DNA of 64,000 nucleotides from Parabacteroides merdae ATCC 43184 (GTDB taxonomy: Bacteria > Bacteroidota > Bacteroidia > Bacteroidales > Tannerellaceae), in NCBI RefSeq assembly GCF_025151215.1, contig NZ_CP102286.1, forward strand, positions 1,426,001-1,490,000. Direction: 5' to 3'. Below, in pieces: positions 53,306-63,125 of this stretch. Position 1 is the stretch's first letter, and each line of letters opens with the position of its first letter. The notes beneath the pieces were generated by a model. The model was not told the DNA's origin and did not search any database. It saw only the letters and a list, made by a program, of their open reading frames with translations. The position numbers and the translations under genes are program-made.

Positions 53306-53856
53306 AATATCGGATTTACTATATATTTAGAAGTGGGAGATTCTCCTCTTTCTACAATTTTACCTGGATTACCAATGACAATGGAATTATCCGGCACATC
53401 GAAATTAATAAAAGCTCCCGGAGCAATCAAAACATTATTTCCAATACTTACTCCCCCTATAATAATTGAATTTGCATTCATACAAACGTTATCACCAATG
53501 ATAGGGGTCCCCGCATGCTTTCCTTGTGAATTTCCAATTAAACATCCCTGACTAATATTGAAATTTTTTCCAATTTTTGTATTTGGATTAATTACAATAT
53601 GACCAAAATGAACAATTCTAAATCCTTCACCAATTCTTGTTCCTAACGGGATTTGTATACCAGTTCTATACATGCACATTCTCATAAAAAAATGCCAGAG
53701 AAGACGTATAATACGTCTTCTCGCAAGGGATCCCTTGCGAAAAAAATAAATATATCTAAAACCAGGAGTAAAAAAGAAATATCGTAACTGTACCAATAAA
53801 GAACTATTAGTTTTTCCAACATATCGATACAAATCGCTTTTTATTATTTCATTCAT
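53302..53856 (-). CDS. Serine-acetyltransferase-like hexapeptide acetyltransferase
   Basis: 184 residues from ATG at 53856 (MNEIIKSDLYRYVGK), overlapping the upstream stop (ATGA). Left-handed beta-helix repeats: IGEGFRIVHFGHIVINPNTKIGKNFNISQGCLIG, VCMNANSIIIGGVSIGNNVLIAPGAFINFDVP. In capsule loci such enzymes acetylate sugars. Two overlapping palindromes (53698-53740) lie in its coding sequence at RKGSLARRRIIRLL. Confidence 0.9.
   Translation of the reverse strand: MNEIIKSDLYRYVGKTNSSLLVQLRYFFFTPGFRYIYFFRKGSLARRRIIRLLWHFFMRMCMYRTGIQIPLGTRIGEGFRIVHFGHIVINPNTKIGKNFNISQGCLIGNSQGKHAGTPIIGDNVCMNANSIIIGGVSIGNNVLIAPGAFINFDVPDNSIVIGNPGKIVERGESPTSKYIVNPIL
53698..53740. repeat. Twin overlapping palindromes inside acetyltransferase gene
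   Basis: GAGAAGACGTAT at 53698-53709 and its complement at 53711-53722 around one base, then a perfect 20-bp palindrome TCGCAAGGGATCCCTTGCGA at 53721-53740. Confidence 0.85.
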
Positions 53857-54770
53857 AGAAGACCTTTTATATTCATATAAGCTGTTCGTTTCACTTTGTA
53901 ACGAATCAAACAATAAAGCAATATACCCCCAGGAAGAGCCATTAAAGTTGTCCACTTACAAGGAGATTCCTTTATAAAGGAAATATTTTTTGCAATTATA
54001 GAACTTGAAACATAATGCACACATTCTATAAATCTTCGTTTATAAGAAGAAACCAATCGCATACGGACTTTCCTATAAAAAACAAATCCTTTCGGATTTC
54101 TCCAATATTGTTTATACATATTCATACTGGAACCATCCGTTTGATATTCAACTATACAAAAAACATCATTACAAGTCAACAATGTATAATCTTGATCTAT
54201 TAAATAATATTTATATGCCAATCCTACATATTTTTCTCCATCAAAAATCGGATACTCCGGATATTTAGTTATCACATCAGTACGATAAACCAATTTCTTA
54301 TCACCTTTTCCTCCATGCTCATAATATCCTAATAGAGTTGTTTCTTTTACATTTTCAGGGAAAACTGTCCCTATAATATCACCACTATCCGCTCTATCCA
54401 ATCCTATAAATCCCGCATATTTATCCGATCCATATTGATTCCAGAACGAAATAATTTTTTCCACTGCATCATCCGGCATATAGTCATCCGAATCGATACA
54501 AGTATTCAACTCTGTATGAATATTTCTATATGCTGTATTATGTGCTCCGTGCATTCCTTGATTATTTTGGTAAATATAGCGGATTGGTATCTTATTTTCC
54601 TTTATCCAACCTTCTACCAATTCTTTCGTATGGTCGGAAGATCCATCATCTATAACCAACCACTCAAAATCCTGACAAGTCTGTCGACATAGACTTTCAT
54701 ACGTTCGCCCAATCGTATGCGCCCGATTATAAGCCGGAGTAAATACTGTCAACATTTTTTTCCCAATCAT
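53853..54770 (-). CDS. Glycosyltransferase family 2
   Basis: 305 residues from ATG at 54770 (MIGKKMLTVFTPAYNRAHTI), overlapping the polymerase-gene stop by 4 bp. GT-A fold: VFTPAYNRAHTIGRTYESLCRQ, WLVIDDGSSDHT, metal-binding CIDSDDYMPDDAVEK. One hydrophobic segment close to the C-terminus. Inverting transfer of a sugar to the capsule repeat. Confidence 0.92.
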   Translation of the reverse strand: MIGKKMLTVFTPAYNRAHTIGRTYESLCRQTCQDFEWLVIDDGSSDHTKELVEGWIKENKIPIRYIYQNNQGMHGAHNTAYRNIHTELNTCIDSDDYMPDDAVEKIISFWNQYGSDKYAGFIGLDRADSGDIIGTVFPENVKETTLLGYYEHGGKGDKKLVYRTDVITKYPEYPIFDGEKYVGLAYKYYLIDQDYTLLTCNDVFCIVEYQTDGSSMNMYKQYWRNPKGFVFYRKVRMRLVSSYKRRFIECVHYVSSSIIAKNISFIKESPCKWTTLMALPGGILLYCLIRYKVKRTAYMNIKGLL

Positions 54771-55864
54771 CCTCTGATCCACATTAAGTAAGTAAATAAT
54801 ATATGCCCCACCAATATCATTCCAACCTTTTTCCCTTGATCTTTCCAAATCGGCAATGTCAACAAGGGATACGCCAAAACAACTGGGTACATGAACCAAG
54901 ACAAATAAGCAAATCGATTTGAATAAGATGCCCGAATCAACATTACCCAAAAAGCATTAGCCAAAACGTATGTATGCAACAACAACAAATACTGGCTATT
55001 AAAAATTTTCCTCTTCAGAACCACATACCATCCTAACCACATCGGCATCGCACTATAAAGAAGGAAATCCCAACGGAAACCAGTATGACTAAACATATAA
55101 TCATCTTCCATATTATGGAGGTAACCATCCAGCCGATCATCAAATCCCAACCCAGTAAAAATAGATTCCACAAAGCTACTGGCCACAGCACTGATAACGA
55201 TAGATCCCAACCAAAACAAATATATCATTTTTGTATTTCGATAGTACAAAGAAACGACCATACAGAGAATCGGCAATGCAGTAGAATGATGAATATTATA
55301 TGCAGCAAAAGATAAAATTCCAGCCACGACTTTCTCCCTTGTCTTTCCATTGATATAAGAAAAAGCCAATAACATCAAACTACAAGCCAAACCGTTGCGA
55401 ATACCATTCACCCCATATGTAAAAAAAGAGAAAGCACCGAAACAAAAGAGCATAGCAACAGTTACATTATTGGATATCAACCGTCTACAAGCCCATAGCA
55501 TTAACCCGACATATCCTATTTCTATAATCAAAAAGAAAAACTGCACATCCATTACTTTAGCGCAAGAAGCCATCAACCCATTAAACAGCCATTCCGAAGA
55601 ATCAGGGTCATAAGACATAATTCCATTTTGATAAGCATAGAATGTCTGTGCATAATTCACCGTATCTCCAAAATAATGCCAAGAAATGGGACGCAATCCC
55701 ACAAAAACAATAAATAAAATAGCAAACAGGGTAATAGCTGCACTTTTCCTCCTATAATTCAATAATGTCGACACATTTTTCTTTGAACATTCAAAATATT
55801 GAACAAACGACCATATTAAAATAAGATAGATATATACAGGATAATAATATTGAGGAGGGAACAT
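54767..55864 (-). CDS. EpsG-family polysaccharide polymerase (Wzy-like)
   Basis: 365 residues with ten or more membrane segments and no other domain. FVGLRPISWHYFGDTVNYAQTFYAYQNG and the loop GVNGIRNGLACSLMLLAFSYINGK are typical of EpsG-like proteins. It should polymerise undecaprenyl-linked repeat units in the periplasm. Its presence with the flippase marks a Wzx/Wzy-dependent capsule. Confidence 0.87.
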   Translation of the reverse strand: MFPPQYYYPVYIYLILIWSFVQYFECSKKNVSTLLNYRRKSAAITLFAILFIVFVGLRPISWHYFGDTVNYAQTFYAYQNGIMSYDPDSSEWLFNGLMASCAKVMDVQFFFLIIEIGYVGLMLWACRRLISNNVTVAMLFCFGAFSFFTYGVNGIRNGLACSLMLLAFSYINGKTREKVVAGILSFAAYNIHHSTALPILCMVVSLYYRNTKMIYLFWLGSIVISAVASSFVESIFTGLGFDDRLDGYLHNMEDDYMFSHTGFRWDFLLYSAMPMWLGWYVVLKRKIFNSQYLLLLHTYVLANAFWVMLIRASYSNRFAYLSWFMYPVVLAYPLLTLPIWKDQGKKVGMILVGHILFTYLMWIRG

Positions 55865-55866
55865 GC

Positions 55867-56607
55867 TTATTTATGAATTAGCTTTTTCAACCATTTCAAA
55901 GAATTTACACCAAAAATTCGATGGATCCAACGAGTGATTTTAATCCGAACAGGACCATAATTGTCTACCCATGTTTTACTATACCAATGAATACTTCGCG
56001 TATTCTTTGTAATATTCAGACGTCCCGTAGCATCATCAAGCGGATTAAAATAATCCTGCGGATAAATCCAAACGCCGGCTACTTCTTGTATTTCGTCTGT
56101 AAAACACAAGCCATAACGAACTAACACATCCGTCGTATGTTTAACGACAGTGCCCGGAATTATATTTCCACCTACATCAACAAAATGGAGTGCTCCGTAA
56201 TAATCCAATATCGATTTGTAAAGTCTAAGACCTGGATTAACCCCAAGCCCTAGCCCAGGATTAACCTCAGGTTCAAAACCTACCTTGCAAGGAACTTCCA
56301 CACCCATGAAGGGACCTCGTTCGATAATATCGTCCATCGGCTTGATAACCTCTACGTCTGTATCGAAATAGAGTCCTCCATGATGATATAACACCCAAAA
56401 GCGAGCATAATCACTCACAAAAGCATATTTCTTTATACGGTACGCCTCTGCTGTATAAGGGATACTCTCTACATCAAAATTATCTTCATTCCATTCCCTA
56501 ATTTCATAATCAGGAAAAAACTTTTTCCAGCTATTAATACACTTGATTGCCGAATTAGGCAATGGATTATGCCCAAACCAACAATAATGAATTATTTTAG
56601 GTATCAT
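55867..56607 (-). CDS. Glycosyltransferase family 32 (DXD sugar transferase)
   Basis: 246 residues. Start MIPKIIHYCWFGHNPLPNSAIKC, DXD site YFDTDVEVIKPMDD around residue 80. A tandem 24-bp duplication encodes EVNPGLGL/GVNPGLRL near residues 114-129. It transfers a sugar (often galactose or mannose) within the capsule repeat. It lies 2 bp from each neighbour. Confidence 0.9.
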   Translation of the reverse strand: MIPKIIHYCWFGHNPLPNSAIKCINSWKKFFPDYEIREWNEDNFDVESIPYTAEAYRIKKYAFVSDYARFWVLYHHGGLYFDTDVEVIKPMDDIIERGPFMGVEVPCKVGFEPEVNPGLGLGVNPGLRLYKSILDYYGALHFVDVGGNIIPGTVVKHTTDVLVRYGLCFTDEIQEVAGVWIYPQDYFNPLDDATGRLNITKNTRSIHWYSKTWVDNYGPVRIKITRWIHRIFGVNSLKWLKKLIHK

Positions 56608-56608
56608 A

Positions 56609-57808
56609 TTATTTTAAGTGATAAATTTTTTCGACTTCCACTTCATTTCCATAATCATGCGCTTGCAAATAAGCGATCAACGATTGCCTCAATTCATGAT
56701 CCTTAATTACCTTTACAATCCCCTCAGCACATGCTTCGTTCTCCAATGGAACGATTATTCCATCTACTCCGTCAGTTAATTGACTACAAGCAGTAGGAAA
56801 ATTGGTTATAACAACCGGTTTACAAAGCATTTGAGCTTCACGAACCGTCACAGCTTTCCCCTCGTAACGAGAAGGCTGAATATATATGTCACAAGTTTTC
56901 ATATAGGGATAAGGGTTCTCTTTTTTTCCTAAAAGGAAAACATAATCCTCCATCTTAGCTTCTGTTATCCGATCTCGTATCAATTGCTCATCACCACCAA
57001 AACCGATTAAAAACCACTTCACCCGTATTCCCTTTTCCACAATAGATTTACAAATCAAAGGGACATTGTCGAAATTTTTTGCAAAAGAAAAACGTCCCAC
57101 CGAACAAAGCCTAATCTCTCCTTCCAATATTTTCATTTCATCCGAAACGTCCAACAACACAGCTTGTTCACGAACAAAAGCAGGAGAAAGGATATTCTCA
57201 ATCAAGAAAATCTTTTCCTTTACCTCTGGGAAAACCTGCAAGAATGTTTGTGTAACATTTTCCGAAATAGACGCAATATAATCATATCGTCCCCAAACTT
57301 TCAATTCACGCTCCTTGTCAACTTGTATAGCCGAATAATCCGTATGAATCCAAGCAATTTTCTTTTTAGCTTGAACTTTCTCCAATACGATATTATGAGG
57401 ACTCAAAAAACTAATAGCCAAATCATACACCCCATACCGATATAAAGAGGGTAGCAACCCAATCGTATAGTCCGCCACATATTGGAAAATAGCAGAACCT
57501 TCTGTTTGCTTGGAACGCTTCATATATCTCCAACACAACCACTTCGCCCTTAACCGTGCAAAAGCAATTTTCCAATGCCCATTTTTGACTATCTCCTTGA
57601 GCGGACGTTCCAATGCCGCATATTGGGGTATTTCTGGTAATAAACGTATTTTTTTCGGTATCATACGCATAAATTCACCTTGATGGCTATAGATAAACAA
57701 ATCTATATCATACAAAGCGACATCTAACGCATTAAGTAACCCTAAAAGACTACGTTCTGCTCCCCCTATTTCTAGGTAATGGATAGCTATGAAGATACGT
57801 TGCTTCAT
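56609..57808 (-). CDS. Glycosyltransferase family 4
   Basis: 399 residues. Start MKQRIFIAIHYLEIGGAERSLLGLLNAL, donor domain LCSVGRFSFAKNFDNVPLICK and IQPSRYEGKAVTVREAQMLCKPV. The first gene after a 568-bp gap on the upstream side, so it may have its own promoter, though none is evident. Confidence 0.9.
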   Translation of the reverse strand: MKQRIFIAIHYLEIGGAERSLLGLLNALDVALYDIDLFIYSHQGEFMRMIPKKIRLLPEIPQYAALERPLKEIVKNGHWKIAFARLRAKWLCWRYMKRSKQTEGSAIFQYVADYTIGLLPSLYRYGVYDLAISFLSPHNIVLEKVQAKKKIAWIHTDYSAIQVDKERELKVWGRYDYIASISENVTQTFLQVFPEVKEKIFLIENILSPAFVREQAVLLDVSDEMKILEGEIRLCSVGRFSFAKNFDNVPLICKSIVEKGIRVKWFLIGFGGDEQLIRDRITEAKMEDYVFLLGKKENPYPYMKTCDIYIQPSRYEGKAVTVREAQMLCKPVVITNFPTACSQLTDGVDGIIVPLENEACAEGIVKVIKDHELRQSLIAYLQAHDYGNEVEVEKIYHLK

Positions 57809-58376
57809 TCTATTTTACTTTTAACAATACCCTTGTCACATACAAAAACTTCAATTGAATCGTCCAATACAAACATTTATAATAGATTGGAAAAGAATTA
57901 CAACATTCCCTTGACAATACATTTCTGAACATTTCATTATTAACTATATATTATTCAACATTTTATCACATTTGTTTTTTTACACATAAGAGATAAATAT
58001 GGAATTATACCACATTCCAAATTCAGAATAATTAACACAAATATAGTATTTAATTACCATATCTATTAAAAACCTTTGACAGTAGCACATCAATTCAAAA
58101 TATTCTTCCCAATAAGTAGATATGACCGATCCAAAATTCTATCTTATGTAACTATATAAAAAAATGCTCCACTATTAATCTCCTATATAATTTATTTCAC
58201 ATGGAATATAAACCGCTTGTTTTGAAATAAATGATTTTAATTCACGAATCTTTCAATTATTAATCCTAATAACAGCCAGATAACCAACTATATATTAGTA
58301 ATTAATAAACAACAAATCCTAATAAAATTCAATTACTTTTTCTACACATACCTCATTATATACGGGCATTATCACA
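57809..58376. other. A+T-rich gap with decayed coding sequence
   Basis: No intact gene. On the minus strand short broken frames (for example KIRELKSFISKQAVYIPCEI around 58180-58250) suggest a decayed gene, following the truncated GT2 start at 58319-58390. I see no RNA gene or repeats. Confidence 0.4.
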
Positions 58377-58390
58377 CTAACAAATGACAT
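58319..58390 (-). pseudogene. Truncated GT2 glycosyltransferase N-terminus
   Basis: Begins MSFVSVIMPVYNEVCVEKVI and stops after 23 codons. VSVIMPVYNE is the strand-1 motif of GT2 enzymes. It overlaps the end of the intact GT2 gene by 14 bp, like a normal coupled start. The rest of the gene appears lost or decayed in the 568-bp gap. Confidence 0.6.
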
Positions 58391-59444
58391 TTTTTATTCT
58401 TCTTAATAATGATAAAACAGATATATACACTCTCAATAATTTCAAATTACCGCTTATATAAACAGATTGATACAATAGTCCTTCCAAACTAAAACGCTCA
58501 TGATCTTTCATGTAGCAAAACACTTCCTTTGTGATAGGATTAGAAATGATTCGATACAATTCCTTCTTTTTCTCCTCCAACGTCCAAGTACAATCTTGAT
58601 GAAACATATTGAAACTAAGACATTGTTTGACACTATAATAAAAACGATGATACAAATAATCATCAAAACGGGGATCAATCAATTGCCAATATGTTTTCAA
58701 AGATTTAAAATGATCATATACAGAAAGATATATATCAAACCTATCCGGAATGAATCGAACACGCGTGTTACCCTTATCATATATATAATATGTATATAAT
58801 ATTTTCGGAGATATATACGCTTTTTGAAGATAAAAATAAAGGTTCAGATTGAAGACCTCATCTTGTTGTATACGCTGATTTTCAAAAAAAAGATTATATT
58901 TCAATAAAAAAGATCTACGGTAGAACTTATTCCACGGAAATCCATTTCCATGTCGACTCAATACGAAAGTATCCACATAAACAGCACGCAAATCCTCATT
59001 TGAACATATTTCTTTTTCGTCAAATCTGATTTCGTCACAAAGATTATTCAATGAAGGAGTAATGACACGAAAGCCAAATAAGATATAATCAACCTCCTTT
59101 TCTTCCATTATTCTCACATTGTAAGAGAGAAGTTCTGGATCAGGCTCATCATCAATATCGAAAAAATAAAGATACTTCCCATAAGCATTTAATATACCAA
59201 CATTCCGTGCACTACCTGCCCCTTCGTTCTCTTTATGAAAAACCCTGATATTCTCTTTCTTTTCAGCCCAAAAGTCACAGATTCTTCCACTTCCATCTGT
59301 AGAGCCATCGTCAATCAATAGAACTTCAAAATCCGTAAAATCTTGTTTAAATAAGAATTCTATCCCTCTATTTATAAAATCTACCACGTTATAAATAGGA
59401 ACTATTACAGAAACTAATGGTTCTTTATTGCCCGATTCCCTCAT
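58377..59444 (-). CDS. Glycosyltransferase family 2
   Basis: 355 residues from ATG at 59444 (MRESGNKEPLVSVIVPIYN); the TTG further upstream is unlikely. Motifs LVSVIVPIYNVVDFINRGIEFL, LLIDDGSTDGSGRI and YLYFFDIDDEPDPELL (DXD-type). Overlaps the UDP-glucose dehydrogenase stop by 20 bp. Strongly A+T-rich. Confidence 0.92.
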   Translation of the reverse strand: MRESGNKEPLVSVIVPIYNVVDFINRGIEFLFKQDFTDFEVLLIDDGSTDGSGRICDFWAEKKENIRVFHKENEGAGSARNVGILNAYGKYLYFFDIDDEPDPELLSYNVRIMEEKEVDYILFGFRVITPSLNNLCDEIRFDEKEICSNEDLRAVYVDTFVLSRHGNGFPWNKFYRRSFLLKYNLFFENQRIQQDEVFNLNLYFYLQKAYISPKILYTYYIYDKGNTRVRFIPDRFDIYLSVYDHFKSLKTYWQLIDPRFDDYLYHRFYYSVKQCLSFNMFHQDCTWTLEEKKKELYRIISNPITKEVFCYMKDHERFSLEGLLYQSVYISGNLKLLRVYISVLSLLRRIKNVIC

Positions 59445-60741
59445 ACACAAAGCCCATTGCTTCTAATTCTTCTCGATTATAGATATTCCGTCCATCCAAA
59501 ATCAAAGGATGAGACATCACTTTGCTCACTACATTCCAAGCTGGCAAGCGAAATGCTTTCCATTCTGTCACCAACATTAATGCAGAAGCACTATCTAAAG
59601 CATCATACAAATCACTCGCATAATAAACAAGACCACCTAAACGACGCTTACCTTCATTCATGGCAATAGGATCATAGACACGTACAAAACATCCAGCATC
59701 GACCAAATCACGAATCAGAACTAAAGCTGGTGCCTCACGCATATCGTCCGTCTCCGGTTTAAACGCCAATCCCCATAAAGCAACTGTCATTCCACGCAGC
59801 TCGTCATATCCAAAGTATTTCTTCAATTTGTCAAACAAAAGATGCTTCTGTCTTTCATTAACTTTTTCCACACCTTTAATAACTGACATTTCATAGCCAT
59901 ACTCTTCACCTGTTTTCAAAAGGGCCTTCACATCTTTCGGAAAACAACTTCCTCCATATCCACAACCAGAGTAAAGAAACTTATTTCCAATACGAACATC
60001 AGCCCCAATCCCCTTTCGAACAGAATTTACATTTGCACCCACCAAATCACAAAGATTAGATATATCATTCATAAAACTGATACGAGTTGCTAGCATTGCA
60101 TTTGCTGCATATTTAGTCATCTCAGCCGAAGGGATATCCATGAAAATAATACGATAACTATTCAACAAAAAGGGACGATACAAACGTTCCAATACAATTT
60201 TAGCACGCTCGCTATCAACTCCGATAACAACCCGATCCGGACTCATAAAATCTTTAATTGCCGCCCCTTCTTTTAAAAATTCAGGATTAGAAGCGACATC
60301 AAAGTCTATATCTACCCCACGTTTATCTAATTCTTCTTGAACAACAGTTTTAACTTTTTGAGCTGTACCGACAGGAACCGTACTTTTAGTGACCAAGACC
60401 AAATAATGATCCATCATCTGACCGACAGAGCGAGCAACATCCAATACGTATGACAAATCGGCACTACCATCTTCATCTGGTGGAGTTCCTACCGCACTAA
60501 ACACAATATCTACATCATGTAAACATTCACCTAAGTCTGTAGAAAAGTGTAAAGTATTATTTTGAATATTACGCTTTACCATATCTTCTAAACCTGGTTC
60601 ATAAATAGGAACAATTCCATTCTTAAGATTCTGAATCTTATTTGCATCAATATCAACACAAGTAACATCAACTCCCATTTCTGCAAAACAAGTACCACTC
60701 ACTAAACCGACATATCCGGTTCCCATTATCGCTATTTTCAT
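59425..60741 (-). CDS. ugd: UDP-glucose 6-dehydrogenase
   Basis: 438 residues. N-terminal NAD site GTGYVGLVSGTCFAEMG, catalytic cysteine in YSGCGYGGSCFPKDVKAL near residue 260, and VALWGLAFKPETDDMREAPAL. It oxidises UDP-glucose to UDP-glucuronate with 2 NAD+, so the capsule probably contains uronic acid or a derivative. A related UDP-sugar 6-dehydrogenase activity is possible. Confidence 0.93.
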   Translation of the reverse strand: MKIAIMGTGYVGLVSGTCFAEMGVDVTCVDIDANKIQNLKNGIVPIYEPGLEDMVKRNIQNNTLHFSTDLGECLHDVDIVFSAVGTPPDEDGSADLSYVLDVARSVGQMMDHYLVLVTKSTVPVGTAQKVKTVVQEELDKRGVDIDFDVASNPEFLKEGAAIKDFMSPDRVVIGVDSERAKIVLERLYRPFLLNSYRIIFMDIPSAEMTKYAANAMLATRISFMNDISNLCDLVGANVNSVRKGIGADVRIGNKFLYSGCGYGGSCFPKDVKALLKTGEEYGYEMSVIKGVEKVNERQKHLLFDKLKKYFGYDELRGMTVALWGLAFKPETDDMREAPALVLIRDLVDAGCFVRVYDPIAMNEGKRRLGGLVYYASDLYDALDSASALMLVTEWKAFRLPAWNVVSKVMSHPLILDGRNIYNREELEAMGFVYEGIGQ

Positions 60742-60742
60742 C

Positions 60743-61471
60743 TCACAAAATTCTCAAATTAATATCTTGAACAACTCTTTTATTACTTTCAATTATTTTA
60801 TTCAAAAGCATTGTATTATATCCAACAATAACATTATCTCCTATCTGTGTCCCCTTCATAATAGAAGAACGTTCACCTATCCAACAATTATCTCCAACTA
60901 CAATAGGAGAAGTCAAAGGTTTCTCTATCTCATAACCAAAATAAGGGAAATATTTCCGCGTAATTTCAGACCTTTTTTCAGACTTATAAATTGTATGAGT
61001 ATTCGTATCCCATATATTTACATCATAAGAAATCTGATTGTAACTCCCTATGATAACCGATTCATCCGAACGAATTTCAGAACCAGAATTAATATTCGTA
61101 TAAGATCCTATTTCCACATTTCCGCCAAATCGAATCCAAACTCTATCACACTGTATTTTAGTATGATGATTGACATGAAAATTTCCATTACTAATAATAT
61201 ACATTGCTTTATTAATCGGTTTTTCCGAAATTAAAATAGCATAATCATCAATAATGACACATCCTTTTTCTATATAAATATCAACATTTTTCAATATACA
61301 ATGAGCACCTATAAAAAAACAGGCATCCCTCCCTACAAACACATTACTATTTTGTATAGTACTGCCTTTTCCTATCACAAACCCATCAGAATTAGAAATA
61401 CGGACATTGGAACCTGAGAATTTATATTGCCAATATGTTTCCGAAAATTTATTCCATAAACGTGTTATCAT
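60743..61471 (-). CDS. Left-handed beta-helix acyltransferase
   Basis: 242 residues made of hexapeptide repeats (IGKGSTIQNSNVFVGRDACFFIGAHCIL, ... PIVVGDNCWIGERSSIMKGTQIGDNVIVGYNTML). Acetyl- or other acyl-transfer to a capsule sugar is inferred. It is longer than minimal family members, with an N-terminal extension. 1 bp from ugd. Confidence 0.85.
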   Translation of the reverse strand: MITRLWNKFSETYWQYKFSGSNVRISNSDGFVIGKGSTIQNSNVFVGRDACFFIGAHCILKNVDIYIEKGCVIIDDYAILISEKPINKAMYIISNGNFHVNHHTKIQCDRVWIRFGGNVEIGSYTNINSGSEIRSDESVIIGSYNQISYDVNIWDTNTHTIYKSEKRSEITRKYFPYFGYEIEKPLTSPIVVGDNCWIGERSSIMKGTQIGDNVIVGYNTMLLNKIIESNKRVVQDINLRIL

Positions 61472-61586
61472 AAATTATCATTCTTTTTAAACAATACTTC
61501 ATAATAATAAATTTTACTATTTGACAATATTTTTCAAATAATTTATCCTATATACTAATAACAGAAATCTAATATTCTGTACATGT

Positions 61587-63119
61587 TTATTGCAAATTCT
61601 TCTGCAGTCGCCCCACAAACCTTCGAACCGGAGAAACAAAAAGTTCTTTTTCATAGGCATTCATTCCGAAAAACCAAAACAAAGGGACGTAGATACATGA
61701 AAACGCAAAAATACAAACAATAAATATCTGTACTGTATGAATTTCATAAATACAAAACAAATAAAATGACAAAGAACCAATCGCGAAAGGGACAAGCGAC
61801 ATTTTCCCTATTTCTTTCCAAAAATCTAAAATATCAATATGAATAACTCGATGATAATAAATATTCATCACAATAATCTGGCCAGTAGTCAAAGCCAACG
61901 CAATGCTAATCGCACAACCTATCCCTCCATACTGTTTTGACAACGGGATAGAAATAACTAAACTCACAAATGCGATCACGACATAAAGCGTTGAACGGAA
62001 CTTCATCTGATTACGAGCTTGCAAAATGATTATTCCCAAATTTTGAATTAAAGGGACTGTCATGGGAATAAAAAAGCAAAGAGTTATCCCATAAGCATCT
62101 TCATAATCAGAGCCCGCCCACAATCGAATAAAGGATTTTCCGAAGACTACAAATCCGGTTAAAATGAATGCTATAATAATATATTGGATACGTCCAGTAC
62201 GAATAAAAAGATCAGAAATGGCCTTTTCATTGTTCTCTTTCGTCACCATAGCAGTAACTTTCGGAAGGAACACACCTGATATTGCTGTAGAAAATCCCAT
62301 ATAAATTGCTTGTAACTGGATAGCAACCGCATAAACTGCTACTACTGCCGCTCCCTTGAACATGCCTAACACAAACTGTCCGGTACTCCAATAAATACGG
62401 TCCATGATGGCATTCAGAAAAATCCAAAAAGAATAAACAGATACTTCTTTAAAAAAACCCCATTGAAAATGTCCGAAACGCACTTGGATCTTCAATCGCT
62501 TTTTACAATACCAATAATTGATCAATAGTGTAACTACATTAAAGATTGTTGTAACCACCACCATTCCTATAGCTCGATAACCAATTAAAAGCATAGCTAT
62601 CATTACTAATGGATTCAATATAATTCGTACGATTCCTACTAATTTTTGAAATACAAAATTTTCATATGCTGTGATAATCGATCCCCAAATACTCATTGGG
62701 AAGGTAAAAGCTAAATTAAAGACCATTAGTAACATCATGACGCGAATTTTATATAGTTCGCTATCATCCATAGTTGCATCAAATAAATAGTCGACATTAA
62801 AATAAAGACCTAACCCTACCAACAATGCTAAAACTCCGATTCCTATATAAAGGAGAAAAAACATTCCGAACATTTCATATTGTTCACGAATTTTTCCTTC
62901 TGCACGAAATTTTGCTGTATAACGAACTATGGCATTTCCAAAACCTAAATCTAAAACGGTCAAATAGGCTACCACCGAAGCGACAAGGGAATATAAACCA
63001 TATTCCGACTGCCCCATCATACGCAGCATGAATGGGGTGTACAACAAGCCTACAATATTATTTAAACCGATAGAGACATAAGAAAGGAATGCCCCTGCTT
63101 TGAGTTGATTTATTGCCAT
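61587..63119 (-). CDS. Wzx-type flippase (oligosaccharide exporter)
   Basis: 510 residues with 12-14 membrane segments. Start INQLKAGAFLSYVSIGLNNIVGLLYTPFMLRMMGQSEYGLYSLVAS is typical of the polysaccharide-biosynthesis branch of the MOP superfamily. It flips lipid-linked repeat units to the periplasm for the EpsG-like polymerase. Confidence 0.93.
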   Translation of the reverse strand: MAINQLKAGAFLSYVSIGLNNIVGLLYTPFMLRMMGQSEYGLYSLVASVVAYLTVLDLGFGNAIVRYTAKFRAEGKIREQYEMFGMFFLLYIGIGVLALLVGLGLYFNVDYLFDATMDDSELYKIRVMMLLMVFNLAFTFPMSIWGSIITAYENFVFQKLVGIVRIILNPLVMIAMLLIGYRAIGMVVVTTIFNVVTLLINYWYCKKRLKIQVRFGHFQWGFFKEVSVYSFWIFLNAIMDRIYWSTGQFVLGMFKGAAVVAVYAVAIQLQAIYMGFSTAISGVFLPKVTAMVTKENNEKAISDLFIRTGRIQYIIIAFILTGFVVFGKSFIRLWAGSDYEDAYGITLCFFIPMTVPLIQNLGIIILQARNQMKFRSTLYVVIAFVSLVISIPLSKQYGGIGCAISIALALTTGQIIVMNIYYHRVIHIDILDFWKEIGKMSLVPFAIGSLSFYLFCIYEIHTVQIFIVCIFAFSCIYVPLFWFFGMNAYEKELFVSPVRRFVGRLQKNLQ

Positions 63120-63125
63120 ATAAAA

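Noticed and set aside
57809..58318. tRNA or structured RNA in the A+T-rich gap
   Set aside because: No cloverleaf, T-loop motif or strong stems are visible; broken coding frames explain it better.
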